DNA of 35,734 bases from Chrysochromulina tobinii. Lineage: Eukaryota > Haptophyta > Prymnesiales > Chrysochromulinaceae. Location: assembly GCA_001275005.1 (NCBI GenBank), contig JWZX01002930.1, positions 1 to 35,734 on the forward strand. The letters are read 5' to 3'. The notes below the pieces were generated by a model, which did not search any database, had not been told where the DNA came from, and saw only the letters and a program-made list of their open reading frames with translations. Position numbers and translations under genes: made by a program. Below are positions 15,552 through 24,748 of this stretch, piece by piece. Position 1 is the first letter of the stretch. Each line of letters opens with the position of its first letter.

Positions 15552-17006
15552 CTAGCGCGCGCCCTCCTCGGCAGCTTGGTAGAGCGCGTTGATCTCCTGA
15601 GAGACCTCGGTGACGCGCCGGAGGATGGCCTCGCGCTCCTCGGGATCGAGGCGGCTGCCAAAGACCTGTACAAACTTGTCTGGGTGCCAGCGCAGCGACT
15701 TGGCGCGGAACGCTTGCTTGCGCTCCGCCGCACTTGCTGTCGCCGGGTCGAGGCCGAGAGCGCCCGCCTGCAGGGTGGGCCACGGCACGTCCACCACGCT
15801 GATGGGCGAATCAGAGCCCGAGCCGACGAAGCGCTCCCAGGCGGCGTCGTCCGATGCCGCCGCGGCCGCAGACTGCGCCGCGCTCGTCGGCGGCGCGGAT
15901 CCCTTTCGGAGCCGCTCCTTCTCCGCGTTGGCCTCGGCGCGCCGCCGCTCGTGTGCCACCTCCGCCTCGCGCCTCGCCTCCTCGCGCTTCTTCTGATCGC
16001 TCTTGTAACGGCTCCACCGGCCGGCGAGCATCTCGTCGTACAATTCGTCGTTCTCGTCGTCGTCTTTGAGTCCTCGATCCGGATCGGGCTCCGGCTCGGG
16101 CCGCCGTGCAGGGCGGCGTGTACCCGCGGCCGGGGGCCCGTACCCGGGCACGCGGTAGACGCCCGCGCCGCCAAAGCCGCGCCCTCGGCTGGCACTGCCG
16201 CTGCTGCCGCTTCCGCTGCTACTGCCGGAGGCGGAGGAGCCCGTGCTCGTGCCGTTGCGAGCGCGCCCGCCGCTCGCGCGCCCGCCGTCGCTGCGTAACG
16301 AGCCCGTGCTCGAGGCCGAGGAGGGACGCTCGCCCATCGCTGTGTTCACGAGGCGCACCGGGCCCTCACGCGCGGCGCCGCTGCCACCTTTGGGCGCGCC
16401 GCGCACCTTGGCGCACATCTCGCAGTATGGGAGGCTCTCCTCGTGTACGTGCCCACAATGCACACATCGCCACGACGCGCTGCCCTCGCCAGCAAGAGTG
16501 GTCGCCGCAGCCCCACCCGCCGAAGTGCGCCGCGCAGACGCGCTTCCCGAGCTGGACGTAGCAGGTCGCGCGCACGAAGGGGCGCTGGGCGCCTCCGGAG
16601 CTAACCGCGCGGATGAAGGGGCGCTGGGCGCCTCTGCCGCCGCGCGGCCGGCCACGTTGGCAAGCGAGAGCAAAAAGTCGCTCATCGGACGCGCCGACGC
16701 GTTGGGCACTTGCAGCACGGCATCCACAATCGGCGATGGTTCGAGGGCGTCCCCAATGGAGACGCCCACCAACCCGATAATTTTGGCGCAATACAGCCGC
16801 TGCGCCTCCGCGGTCTGCTGGCCGCCTCGGCGCTCGTCCGCCGTGTACAGGCCGCGGCCGAAGCCGGTGTTGCTGCAGAGTTGACTCACGACCTCGTGAA
16901 ATCCGTTGAAGCTCGGCTCGGAGAGTAGCGAACGCACGTCGGCGGCTGGCACGCCGAAAGCCGAGAGGGCGTCGGTCACCTTGGCGAGGCGTCCCGCGAA
17001 CTGCAT
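15552..17006 (-). CDS. IFT54-like CH domain / RanBP2-type zinc finger / NFKBIL1-type J-like domain fusion
   Basis: A 484-residue protein from a true ATG. Residues 1-120 resemble the N-terminal CH-like domain of IFT54/TRAF3IP1, which binds tubulin in intraflagellar transport: the order LLSEPSF (27-33), FHEVVSQL, TGFGRGLYT (47-55) and a closing helix near 107-120 matches that family. Residues 179-198 form a RanBP2-like finger (W179, C181, C184, C195, C198), although the usual Asn is replaced. A long Ser/Gly/Arg low-complexity linker and a charged helix (320-370, KKREEARREAEVAHERRR) follow. Residues 405-480 match the C-terminal region of NFKBIL1: VDVPWP, LRWHPDKF (438-445, with HPD at 441-443), FGSRLDPEER and VTEVSQEINALYQ. 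Animal NFKBIL1 has ankyrin repeats instead. The HPD suggests a J-domain-like Hsp70 link. A ciliary or RNA-processing role is inference. Confidence 0.82.
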   Translation of the reverse strand: MQFAGRLAKVTDALSAFGVPAADVRSLLSEPSFNGFHEVVSQLCSNTGFGRGLYTADERRGGQQTAEAQRLYCAKIIGLVGVSIGDALEPSPIVDAVLQVPNASARPMSDFLLSLANVAGRAAAEAPSAPSSARLAPEAPSAPSCARPATSSSGSASARRTSAGGAAATTLAGEGSASWRCVHCGHVHEESLPYCEMCAKVRGAPKGGSGAAREGPVRLVNTAMGERPSSASSTGSLRSDGGRASGGRARNGTSTGSSASGSSSGSGSSGSASRGRGFGGAGVYRVPGYGPPAAGTRRPARRPEPEPDPDRGLKDDDENDELYDEMLAGRWSRYKSDQKKREEARREAEVAHERRRAEANAEKERLRKGSAPPTSAAQSAAAAASDDAAWERFVGSGSDSPISVVDVPWPTLQAGALGLDPATASAAERKQAFRAKSLRWHPDKFVQVFGSRLDPEEREAILRRVTEVSQEINALYQAAEEGAR

Positions 17007-17650
17007 CCGAGTCGCGAGTGTGAGAGAAGACCGTTGGGGGCAGGCGCAATTACATCCCTCATCACTACAATTAGAGGGTCAATCGACCGTGCCGACGCGG
17101 CACCAAGAAGGGGATCGGTCGCCACACACACCTGCGTCCAACAGCACACGGTTCACACGGTTCACACGGTTCACACGATCACACCCAGATGAACCCAGAA
17201 GGATGAACCATGAAGACCGGCACCGGTCCCGCGGTCCGACTCAGGCGGACGCACGCCGTCAAGCTCTTTCCCATGTTTACCGAAAATCGTTCACGTTCAC
17301 TGCGTTTTATTTGCCATCGCGGCAAGACGCCCGGGCCGTGGAGGGCGCACAGACACCTTCCACGTCCCAGCGGTCCCAGGGGTCACAGAGGAGATCTTCG
17401 CATATCGCATTGTCCCCAATCTCCCCATTGCGTTGTTGATTTACAGATCGTGATCGAGATGAGTTGTCGAGATCCACCGCGGTTGCGTGTAACGGTTCAG
17501 TTGTGTGGTCGCCCGGGAGTTTAATCCAATGGTTTAATCGAAATCGTCTAGAACGACGCTTACTTTTGTGTGGTTTCCCATGTGTCAGTTCTAAAACATC
17601 CCTGCACTCTCTGTCCTCCGTTGCACACACCCGCACGCGTCGCCATGCTC
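17007..17650. other. Intergenic with a 9-bp tandem repeat
   Basis: About 640 bases between the start of the IFT54/NFKBIL1 fusion and the bL21 stop. A 9-bp tandem repeat lies at 17145-17180. The rest carries no convincing gene; frames that are open here lack recognisable features. Confidence 0.5.
17145..17180 (+). repeat. CACACGGTT 9-bp tandem repeat
   Basis: Three perfect copies of CACACGGTT followed by a partial fourth. It lies about 140 bp upstream of the IFT54/NFKBIL1 start, so it may sit in that gene's promoter. Confidence 0.9.
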
Positions 17651-18229
17651 TCAGCCGGCCGCCTTCGCCGCCGCCGCGAGACCCTTCTCGAGGTTCTCGG
17701 GCAGCTCTATGCTGTTGATGCGCAGCATCGTGAGCCGCGCGCGGTAGCCGCGCCACCGGCGGTACCCCTTGCGCCTGCGCTTTTTGAAGATGATGACCTT
17801 GGGGCCGTAGCCCTGCTCCTCGACGGTCGCGTGCACCGCAGCGCCCTCGATGAGCGGCGAGCCGATGACAGTGCCGCTGCGCTCGCCTACGAGGAGCACG
17901 CGCCGCGCAGCCAGATCGGCGCCCACGGGCAGCGCGAGCTTCTCTACGACGATCAGGTCGTCCGGAGCCACCTTGTACTGCGCGCCGCCGAGGGCGATGA
18001 TTGCGAAGCGCGACGCGGCCTCCGGCGGCGCACGAACCGCTTCCACAGCTGTTGCCGCTGACACAGGAAAGGATTCGGCGAGCGGCGGCTCCGCGCCGCT
18101 GGTTCTGCTGCTGAGCAGGGCACGCGCGGCGACGAGTGCGGGCGGGCGGGGGAGCATCGCCGCTTTGCCGCCGACTCCCATGCACGGCAGGCGGCGCGAG
18201 CTCGTCAGAGCGGAGAAGAGGCGACGCAT
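17651..18229 (-). CDS. Organellar ribosomal protein bL21, probably mitochondrial
   Basis: A 192-residue protein from the first ATG in frame (upstream extension to 18265 has only TTG). The core matches bacterial-type L21: FAIIALGGAQYKVAPDD, then TVIGSPLIEGAAVHATV, then the basic KVIIFKKRRRKGYRRWRGYR, then LTMLRINSIEL. bL21 binds 23S-type rRNA in the large subunit. About 85 residues precede the core, starting MRRLFSALTSSRR: basic, Ser-rich and without acidic residues or a hydrophobic signal core, which fits a mitochondrial presequence better than a complex-plastid bipartite leader. Plastid location cannot be excluded. The gene is divergent from the LamG gene, starts being 207 bp apart. Confidence 0.9.
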   Translation of the reverse strand: MRRLFSALTSSRRLPCMGVGGKAAMLPRPPALVAARALLSSRTSGAEPPLAESFPVSAATAVEAVRAPPEAASRFAIIALGGAQYKVAPDDLIVVEKLALPVGADLAARRVLLVGERSGTVIGSPLIEGAAVHATVEEQGYGPKVIIFKKRRRKGYRRWRGYRARLTMLRINSIELPENLEKGLAAAAKAAG

Positions 18230-18436
18230 CCTCCCGAAGCTCTTCACAGAAAAACAAACGCGCAAGTGAACGCACTAATCACACTCGCCACATTCACATC
18301 TAAGCACGTCATCATATCATATCACAGGTTTGTCTCGTGCGGACTTCTGCTGCGGCTTGTACCTCTAACCTACAAAGGAGGCTATCGGTCATCGCCGCCG
18401 GTGCCCAACGGGCTCGGTCGTCCCCGCAGCGCCACC

Positions 18437-21313
18437 ATGATCCACGCCAGCAACAAGCGGGCGCTGGAGCTGTGTCACTTCGACGCGACGAAGCACGTTT
18501 TCCTCGAGGGCAGCGAGGGGGCGGTGCGCCACCTGCCTCTCGCACCGCCTGTGCAACGGCTCATCTGCAGCCAGCCACTGGCCTGGCGCGCCTGCTGCTG
18601 CTGCGCCTGCTGGCGTCGCTGTGCAACCGAGCGCGCCTCTCCCCTCCTCACCTCCTCGCCTCCACTCACCACCCGTCATGCTCTCGCCCATGCGCAGCTC
18701 TCGTTCGGTGAGTCGTCCTGCTTCTCGACCGAGATCCACTTCTACTGCGAGCCCAACTCGGAGCCGATCGAGCCGCCAGGGCACCAGCAGGGGCCCGCGC
18801 AGTGGCACGGCCATCAGGTGCTCCTCTCCAAGTTCAACGGCTGCGTGAGCGGCGAGTACCGCATTGGGCTCGACGCGCAGCGGCACGTCATCTTCCAGCG
18901 TGAGGTGTCGCCATGGATCGTGACGACGACGGACGTGATCCCGCTGCATGAGTGGCACTCGATCGTGTGCACGTACGACGGTCACTTCATGCGAATCTAC
19001 ATCGACTGCCGGCAGGCCGCGCACATCGCGTGCGGCCCGCAGAAGACGGACCTGACCTCGCCCACGCTCCTTGGCGCCGACCTATGCGGCTACGCCTCGG
19101 CGCACCACTTCGAGGGGTATATCTCGGAGGTGTCGCTGTGGCAGCGCTCGCTCGACGCGTCCGAGGTCAAGGCGCTCGCCAACTCGAACCCCCTCTCCTC
19201 CAAGACCCTGTCCAAGGATCTGATCGGCTACTGGTGCGTCTACCAGCGAGCCGACGCTCAGTCCAAGATCCGGAATGGGGTGCGCCTCGCGGGCGAGCAG
19301 CAGTTCCACGGCGTGTACCTGCGCGAGGGTACGCCGCTGCTCGACCGGTGGCGCGGCTGGCTCGCCTCGGGCGGCGAGGCCCTCCCACGCCCGGCCAAGC
19401 CCGTGCCGGGCAACCACATGGGCCCCCTCTTCGGTGGCAAGGAGGGCGTGTACATGCATGTGACCGGCTCAGCCTCGCGCCTCTCATTCGGCGGCACAGC
19501 GGTCTTCACGCTGGCGGTGCAGTTCTGCCCGCTGCCGACGGCCGCACGCGCGGCCGCGCCGCCGACGGGCGGCGCTGCCGGCTCCTCACGCGACGCGGCC
19601 GCCGCCGCCACTGCACGCCCGATGATCTTGCTCTCTAAGTTCCATGCGGGCCTGCGCGGCGAGTTTCGGCTCGGGCTCGATGCGCAGCTACGCCCCTTTT
19701 TCCATCGCGAGGTGGAGCCGTGGGACCTGGTCGCGCCGACGGCGGTCACCGCCAACGAGTGGCACGAGCTCCACGCCACGTTTGACGGCCACACGATGCG
19801 CCTCTACGTCGACCGACGCCTCGCCACCTCGGCAAAGAGTGGCGCGCAGTTTACAGACCAGGTGACGCCCGTGCTCATCGGCGCCGAGTTTGGGCGCACG
19901 TCGATTGAGAACCACTTCGACGGTTACATCTCGGAGGCGCGGATATGGAACCGCGCCCTCTCGGCCGACGAGGTCGTCCACGCCTTTGCGCACACGCAGC
20001 CGAAGAGCGGGGCCAACCTGCTCCAGCGCGGGCTGCTCGCGCATTGGCGGCCGCTCGACGCGTCGCTGGACGAGCCTGACGGCCGGCTGACCGTGTTCAA
20101 CCTGATCGCGGCGCGGGCCAACTCGGTGACCACGATGGACGCGCTGCTCAAGCGCAACCAGCAGACCCACCCGCTCGAGCTCACGCTGCGCGCGGGCGTG
20201 CGCGCCGTGCTCGTCGAGCTCGGCAGTGTCACGGCGCGCTCGGCGCAGTGGCGCCGCGGTATCCAGATGGTGGCGCGCAAGGACGAGTTCAAGCACTACT
20301 GCTACCTGGGCACGAGCGTCGCGCTCCAGAAGAGCTTGCTGCAGGCGCTCGACCTGCACGCTCACCAGCTCATCGCGCAGCGCCTCTCGGAGCTACAGGA
20401 CCCGAATGACCACGCGCTCAAGAAGCTGCATTCGGAGGCGAAGCAGAAGCTCGCCGACGTGCGCGGGCGCGGCGCGCAGCTCTACCGTGAGTGGTTCTTC
20501 CACAACCCGATCTCGCACCTTCGCGAGTGCGATGGCGACCGATGCGAGTTTTGGCGCTTCCGCTACCCAAAGCGGCGCGAGGTCGCCATGAACCTCGTGA
20601 CGCAGCAGGCCGTGCAGCGCTTCCCGCCACGCACAGGCCAGCCACTCATCATCTCCTCCTTCGGCTCGGGGCTCCTCTTCCAGGAGTTTACGCACGTGGC
20701 CAAGCTCGTGCAGGAGGGCTACCGGCTGCTGCGCCTCGTTCTCGTCGACACCGCCTACGTGCCCTGGAAGCAGAAGTACCTCGCGCGCGACGGCTGCTGC
20801 CGCATCTATTGCCAGCCCACCCAGGAGCTGCATCCTGACATGATCCGGCCGGCGCCCGCGTACTCGGCGCCGGGCACGACCAAGGAGACGCTCGACTCGA
20901 CTGCGTCGAACGCGGTCAACAACGCGATCTCCTTTGTGCTCTATAACGAGGCCATCTTCCAATTCGTCCAGTGGTTCGCCTCGGAGCCAACGGTCGACCT
21001 CCAGGTGCTCCTCTACGACTCGGTCGACGCGTACATCGCCGACTGCCAGCTGGCGCCCAACGAGGTGATGGCGCACGTGTGCACCGCCATCGACTACAAG
21101 GACAACGACAAGCTGCTCGAGGACCATGTCAATCACATGGCGAGCAACACGCTCCGGCAGGACGGCGTCTGCGTCAAACTCGTCACGCGCCCAGGCGAGG
21201 CGCTGCCTGGCGTCTATGTCGAGGACCGGCTGCGCAATGTGCTCCACTCCGTAGTTCTCGACAATGGCCATGAGAGCCACTTCCAGGGCCGCTGCCAGGA
21301 GTGCGAGGTCTGA
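18437..21313 (+). CDS. Double LamG-like protein with unrecognised C-terminal domain
   Basis: Translation starts at the ATG at 18437, in a perfect GCCACCATG context; the frame upstream has no ATG. Two concanavalin-like (LamG-type) domains are visible by internal homology, at about 18698-19200 and 19410-19985: LLSKFNGCVSGEYRIGLDAQ aligns with LLSKFHAGLRGEFRLGLDAQ, and EGYISEVSLWQRSLDASEV with DGYISEARIWNRALSADEV. The remaining 400 residues are not recognised. They contain PLIISSFGSGLLFQEF, a beta-strand plus Gly-rich turn typical of a Rossmann-like start, then RLLRLVLVDTAYVPW and many conserved-looking aromatic residues. The stretch at 18551-18697 is probably an intron. No clear signal peptide is present, so an intracellular sugar or protein ligand is possible; function unknown. 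Confidence 0.8.
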   Translation: MIHASNKRALELCHFDATKHVFLEGSEGAVRHLPLAPPVQRLICSQPLAWRACCCCACWRRCATERASPLLTSSPPLTTRHALAHAQLSFGESSCFSTEIHFYCEPNSEPIEPPGHQQGPAQWHGHQVLLSKFNGCVSGEYRIGLDAQRHVIFQREVSPWIVTTTDVIPLHEWHSIVCTYDGHFMRIYIDCRQAAHIACGPQKTDLTSPTLLGADLCGYASAHHFEGYISEVSLWQRSLDASEVKALANSNPLSSKTLSKDLIGYWCVYQRADAQSKIRNGVRLAGEQQFHGVYLREGTPLLDRWRGWLASGGEALPRPAKPVPGNHMGPLFGGKEGVYMHVTGSASRLSFGGTAVFTLAVQFCPLPTAARAAAPPTGGAAGSSRDAAAAATARPMILLSKFHAGLRGEFRLGLDAQLRPFFHREVEPWDLVAPTAVTANEWHELHATFDGHTMRLYVDRRLATSAKSGAQFTDQVTPVLIGAEFGRTSIENHFDGYISEARIWNRALSADEVVHAFAHTQPKSGANLLQRGLLAHWRPLDASLDEPDGRLTVFNLIAARANSVTTMDALLKRNQQTHPLELTLRAGVRAVLVELGSVTARSAQWRRGIQMVARKDEFKHYCYLGTSVALQKSLLQALDLHAHQLIAQRLSELQDPNDHALKKLHSEAKQKLADVRGRGAQLYREWFFHNPISHLRECDGDRCEFWRFRYPKRREVAMNLVTQQAVQRFPPRTGQPLIISSFGSGLLFQEFTHVAKLVQEGYRLLRLVLVDTAYVPWKQKYLARDGCCRIYCQPTQELHPDMIRPAPAYSAPGTTKETLDSTASNAVNNAISFVLYNEAIFQFVQWFASEPTVDLQVLLYDSVDAYIADCQLAPNEVMAHVCTAIDYKDNDKLLEDHVNHMASNTLRQDGVCVKLVTRPGEALPGVYVEDRLRNVLHSVVLDNGHESHFQGRCQECEV
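18551..18697 (+). other. Probable 147-bp in-frame GT-AG intron
   Basis: The translated stretch is Cys/Arg-rich and unlike its surroundings (ACCCCACWRRCATERAS). A donor GTGCAA at 18551 and an acceptor ATGCGCAG ending at 18697 are both in phase 0, and 147 is a multiple of three. Removing it makes EGAVRHLPLAPP run into LSFGE, which aligns with EGVYMHVTGSASRLSFGG of the second LamG copy at nearly equal length. A second in-phase donor exists at 18524. Confidence 0.65.
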
Positions 21314-21908
21314 ACGCGTGCGTGCGCACCCGGGACGGACCTCTGACCGCCGGCGGGCCACCCTATCTGTGGTGGCCACTCGGCGCCTGCTCGCACCCTC
21401 CTCATCGCTCGATGCTCCTCCGTTGACGTGAAGACAGAAGAGCCTCACGACACTAACTTAAATCTTCGACGAGGGCTGAGCTTGACGGCAGCTCTGCTGA
21501 ACAAAGTACAATCAACAATTCGGAACTCTGTCCCAGTTCGGACGCGGTGTGGGTGACGCGTCGGTGTACGCGTATCCCCCACACCGGTCACCGCCACACA
21601 GAGCTTAGTGCACCGCGCAGACGGCAGCGGACCTTATTCCGCCGTGGTGCCGCGTACAATGCTTTGTGTTTTCTGTATCATGGATACACGCGATACATCA
21701 TGTCCTCTAGCACTGCAACGCCACACATCTCTCCACATGCCGCGGGGCCGGACAGAGATCAGATTGAGAACACTCTGGGTCAGGGGCGGGACCGAGGTTA
21801 GTACGCGCGACTACGAGGCGCCGCCGGGGAGGGGGAATAACGCCACCGCCCGGCGACCCCGGCGCCCCTGGAACCGCCGCCCTGCGCATGAGTCGACCTG
21901 CGTCGCGT
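21314..21908. other. Intergenic between convergent genes
   Basis: About 595 bases between the stop of the LamG gene and the stop of the FCP gene, which converge. No repeat array, RNA gene or convincing ORF; it should hold both 3' UTRs. Confidence 0.5.
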
Positions 21909-22550
21909 CTACAGGGGGATAGGGAGCGAGTTCACAATCGCGCCCAGCTGCTCGTAGGTGCCCATGCCCGAGACCTGCTGCGCCATGAGCTCACCCAGCA
22001 CCGCAATCATCGCGAGCCGGCCGTTCTTGAGCTCCTTCAGCTGCTTGGACTTGAACTCGGCCGGATCCTCGGGCTTGAAGCCGAGGAAGGTCGGGATCTC
22101 GCCGGGCGCCTTGGTGTAGTCCTGCTTGGCGATGGTCACTTCGTGCAGGCCAACGAGCGCAATGATCTGGAACCAGCCGGCGGCAGGCACGGCACCGATA
22201 GCGGCGATGCCACCCGGGATGTCGTCGAAGTGGAGGTCAGCCGACGGAGAGAGCAGGGCATGCGTCGGCTTGACCAGGTCAGCCGGGCCCACGGTCATGC
22301 CAAGGAAGGCGACCATGCAAATGCGACCATGCTTGATCTCCACAACGCGGCGGCGGTAGAGGGCGGCCTCATCCTGGCCGAGGCCGAGCGGGTCAAAGAT
22401 CTTGCCCTCCGGCGTGCCACCGAAGATCGGATCGTTGATGCCGCCCACGAGGTCCTCGACCTTCATGCTGACGGACGCGCGCGAGGCGCGGACCGGCGCG
22501 ATCACAGGCGCGTTGAACGAAAGCGAGGCAGCGGAGAGAGCGAGCTGCAC
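21909..22550 (-). CDS. Fucoxanthin-chlorophyll a/c-binding (FCP/LHC) protein
   Basis: Thylakoid light-harvesting protein, about 213 residues. Helix 1 carries VVEIKHGRICMVAFLG (69-84) and helix 3 carries LKELKNGRLAMIAVLGE (171-187), the paired E-x-x-(H/N)-x-R chlorophyll-binding motifs of the LHC superfamily. The middle helix is at about 122-139, and the spacing and short lumenal loops fit chromist FCPs. The leader (LALSAASLSFNAP, then SVSMKVEDL) looks like a plastid leader with an F-x-AP-type cleavage site. The frame has no ATG before that leader: codon 22550 is GTG with a stop about 30 bp upstream, so the start codon must lie in an upstream exon. A candidate is ATG at 22655 spliced from 22631 (GT) to 22545 (AG). 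This is a direct marker of a photosynthetic chlorophyll-c alga. Confidence 0.93.
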   Translation of the reverse strand: MQLALSAASLSFNAPVIAPVRASRASVSMKVEDLVGGINDPIFGGTPEGKIFDPLGLGQDEAALYRRRVVEIKHGRICMVAFLGMTVGPADLVKPTHALLSPSADLHFDDIPGGIAAIGAVPAAGWFQIIALVGLHEVTIAKQDYTKAPGEIPTFLGFKPEDPAEFKSKQLKELKNGRLAMIAVLGELMAQQVSGMGTYEQLGAIVNSLPIPL

Positions 22551-22917
22551 GACAGGCGAATCGAGCGCGCGCGCAGATCGTCAGATCGTGCGATAGCACC
22601 GGCGGGCAGCGCAGCGCCTCAGGCGAAGAACCCCTGCCAGGCACCTGGCAAGCATGCGGCGCTGTTCGAGGAGGCCAGCTACCATTTCTTTGTGAATCGC
22701 GTATCGTGCGACGCCGAGATCGCACTTCATTTATACACCAAAACAGCAAAACTCAATTCTAGCACAGTTTACACTTTTCAGCAAAGGGTGCTCGCCATCA
22801 GTCAGTCGGTCAGTCAGTTATGTGCTTGCTTGCTTGCCGGCCTTCATCTGGTTGGGCGTCGAAGGCGGCCAACGACCCCTTCGTGGTCGAAACCCCGAGC
22901 CCCGTGTCTCAGCGTGG
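22551..22917. other. Spacer with candidate FCP first exon and short repeats
   Basis: About 370 bases between the FCP 5' end and the 3' end of the LRR gene, both on the minus strand. It holds the candidate FCP mini-exon (22632-22655, minus strand) and intron. Short GTCA and GCTT repeats lie at 22799-22836. No other gene seen. Confidence 0.45.
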
Positions 22918-24748
22918 CTAATGAGGCTCGCCGATCTCTTCGATACGGCTCTCTTCGAGGGGGGGAGGGTTCTCACCATTTTCAATCTCCTCGATCCGGC
23001 AGCCGTCGTCGTCGTCGTCGTCGTCATCCTCGTCGTCCTCGTCGTCCTCGCCGTCCTCGCCGTCCTCGTCCTCATCGCCCAACATGCCTTGCATCATCAT
23101 GGCTTGCATCATCTGCTCGAGGCCGGCACCTCCGGCGGGCAGTTCGCCTCGGGCCTGCATGGCTGCGAGCATCTGCATCAGCGCAGCGGGCCCTTCACCT
23201 GCGCCAAAGCCGTCCTCGACGTCATCGCCACCGTCGTCGTCATCGCCATCCTCGTCGTCCTCGCCGTATTCGTATTCGTCCTCGTCGCCCTCGTCCTCGT
23301 CCTCGTCATCATCGTCGTCCTCCTCATCATCATCTCTCGATCCCATGCCCGCAAACATGGCCTCCGTCGGCATCCCCTCGTGCCGCCGTCGACTCTGCAC
23401 GACCGAAGGGTGCTCAAGCAGCGCACGGCGGGCATGCCGGCCCAGGTTCGCGTTGGTTGTGTTCACCTCGAGCGGCGGTGGCGTGCCGTTCGCAGGCAGT
23501 CCCGACGAAAGTGTCGGGTGGGACGTACGAAAGGTGAGGCGGTTGAGGCCGTAGCACGCCTGCAGTCCGAGCCGGCGCAAGTTGGGCGCGTACAGCGTGA
23601 GCGTCTCGAGCGAGTCGGACCGATGCAAGTCGACCTCGACGAGCTCATTCGACGCAAAGTGCAGCTCGCCCACCCAGAGCTTGTACGAGTCAAATCTCTC
23701 GAGCGACGTCGCGTGCTCGAGCATCGTGTTGATGACCTCGTCGCAGTCTCCGAGGAAGTGGATCGAGACACTCTTGAGATTCGGCAGCTCGATTGTCAGG
23801 TCGCACTCGTCGGGCACGTTCTGCATGCGCAGGCTCTGCACTGAGGGGGTCAGCGCCGAGTTGAGCACGATCTTGGCGAAGGAGACGTCGACGAGCTGCA
23901 GCTCGCGCAGCTCGGGCAGGTGGCGCTCGAGGGTGATTGCGTTGAGGCTCTCGTCATAGAAGCCGCTCCCCGAGGTGATCGTGAGCGTCTGCACGTCGGC
24001 AGGCAGAGCGTCGATCTCCTGCTGCAGCGTCGCGCTCGCCACGAGCGCCACGGTGTGCGCATAGACGCGCCGACGGTCAGAGGCGGGCATGGGCGCAGTC
24101 GTATGCACGCCGGCGAAGCACCACTGAGAGCCTTCGAACCGAGGCTCAGCGGGCGCGAGCTTCCCGTCGGGCGTGCGCTCCCATGGCGTCACCCTCACGT
24201 ACTGCTGCTCGCACGCGTTGCAGCCAAACGACGAGCGCATGCCGTCGGGGCCGCTCATCATCCCGAGCTCGGTCCTCAGATGTGTGGGGTGCGGCACCCG
24301 GCACTTGCTGCCAGGCACGCACGGCTCCAGGCAGCGCGTGCACGTCATGAAGCCGCCCACGATCCCCGCCACGTCCGCCCCCAACCGCCCTGCCAGCACA
24401 GACACAGCATCCATGCCACCGACCTCCTCGATGCTGTCGGGCTTCACGGGCGATCTTCTCGCCCTCGCCGCCAGAGAGCTGGAGGCCGTATCGTCTGTTC
24501 GCGATCCTGAAGTCTATCACCGTGGCCTCGCACCCATTCAGCTCAGGTCGGCTCTTCAGATTCTTGATCTTGACCACGGTGCCGATCTCGAGGCCCATCG
24601 GGGCCCACTCTGACATCAGCTCAGCCTCGGTCTTGGCGCCGCTCGCGATCGCGTCGGTGGCGCGGTCGTAGTCTGCGTCGGTGCATCGCTCGAGTGCCAG
24701 CAGGTCGGCAAACAGCGTTTCCAACTTCGCGTCGCTCACGGCAGCCAT
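22918..24748 (-). CDS. LRR-type protein with acidic C-terminus, broken by a one-base frame break
   Basis: Two frames form one gene. The first, from ATG 24748, encodes about 100 residues: an acidic helical start, then an SH3-like stretch (VVKIKNLKSRPELNGCEATV, then RYGLQLSGGEGEKIA). The second resumes with VKPDSIEEVGG at 24447. Skipping one C of the CCC at 24450-24448 joins them into about 609 residues. The second part has a cysteine cluster (CTRCLEPCVPGSKC and FGCNACEQQY), then irregular leucine-rich repeats (LPELRELQLVDVSF, LPNLKSVSIHF, APNLRRLGLQACYGLNRLTF), then a Met-rich segment between two long Asp/Glu tracts. No membrane segment or enzyme motif. It probably mediates protein binding. 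The break may be an assembly error, a true frameshift or programmed slippage; it is unlikely to be a GT-AG intron because none fits closely. Confidence 0.72.

Noticed and set aside
20393-21448. A 351-residue minus-strand frame opposite the LamG gene
   Set aside because: It has no motif and mirrors the well-formed plus-strand protein; its reading continues past the true stop without change.
21888-23537. A 549-residue plus-strand frame over the FCP and LRR genes
   Set aside because: The minus strand carries a clear FCP protein here; the plus frame gives only Arg/His/Pro-rich sequence.
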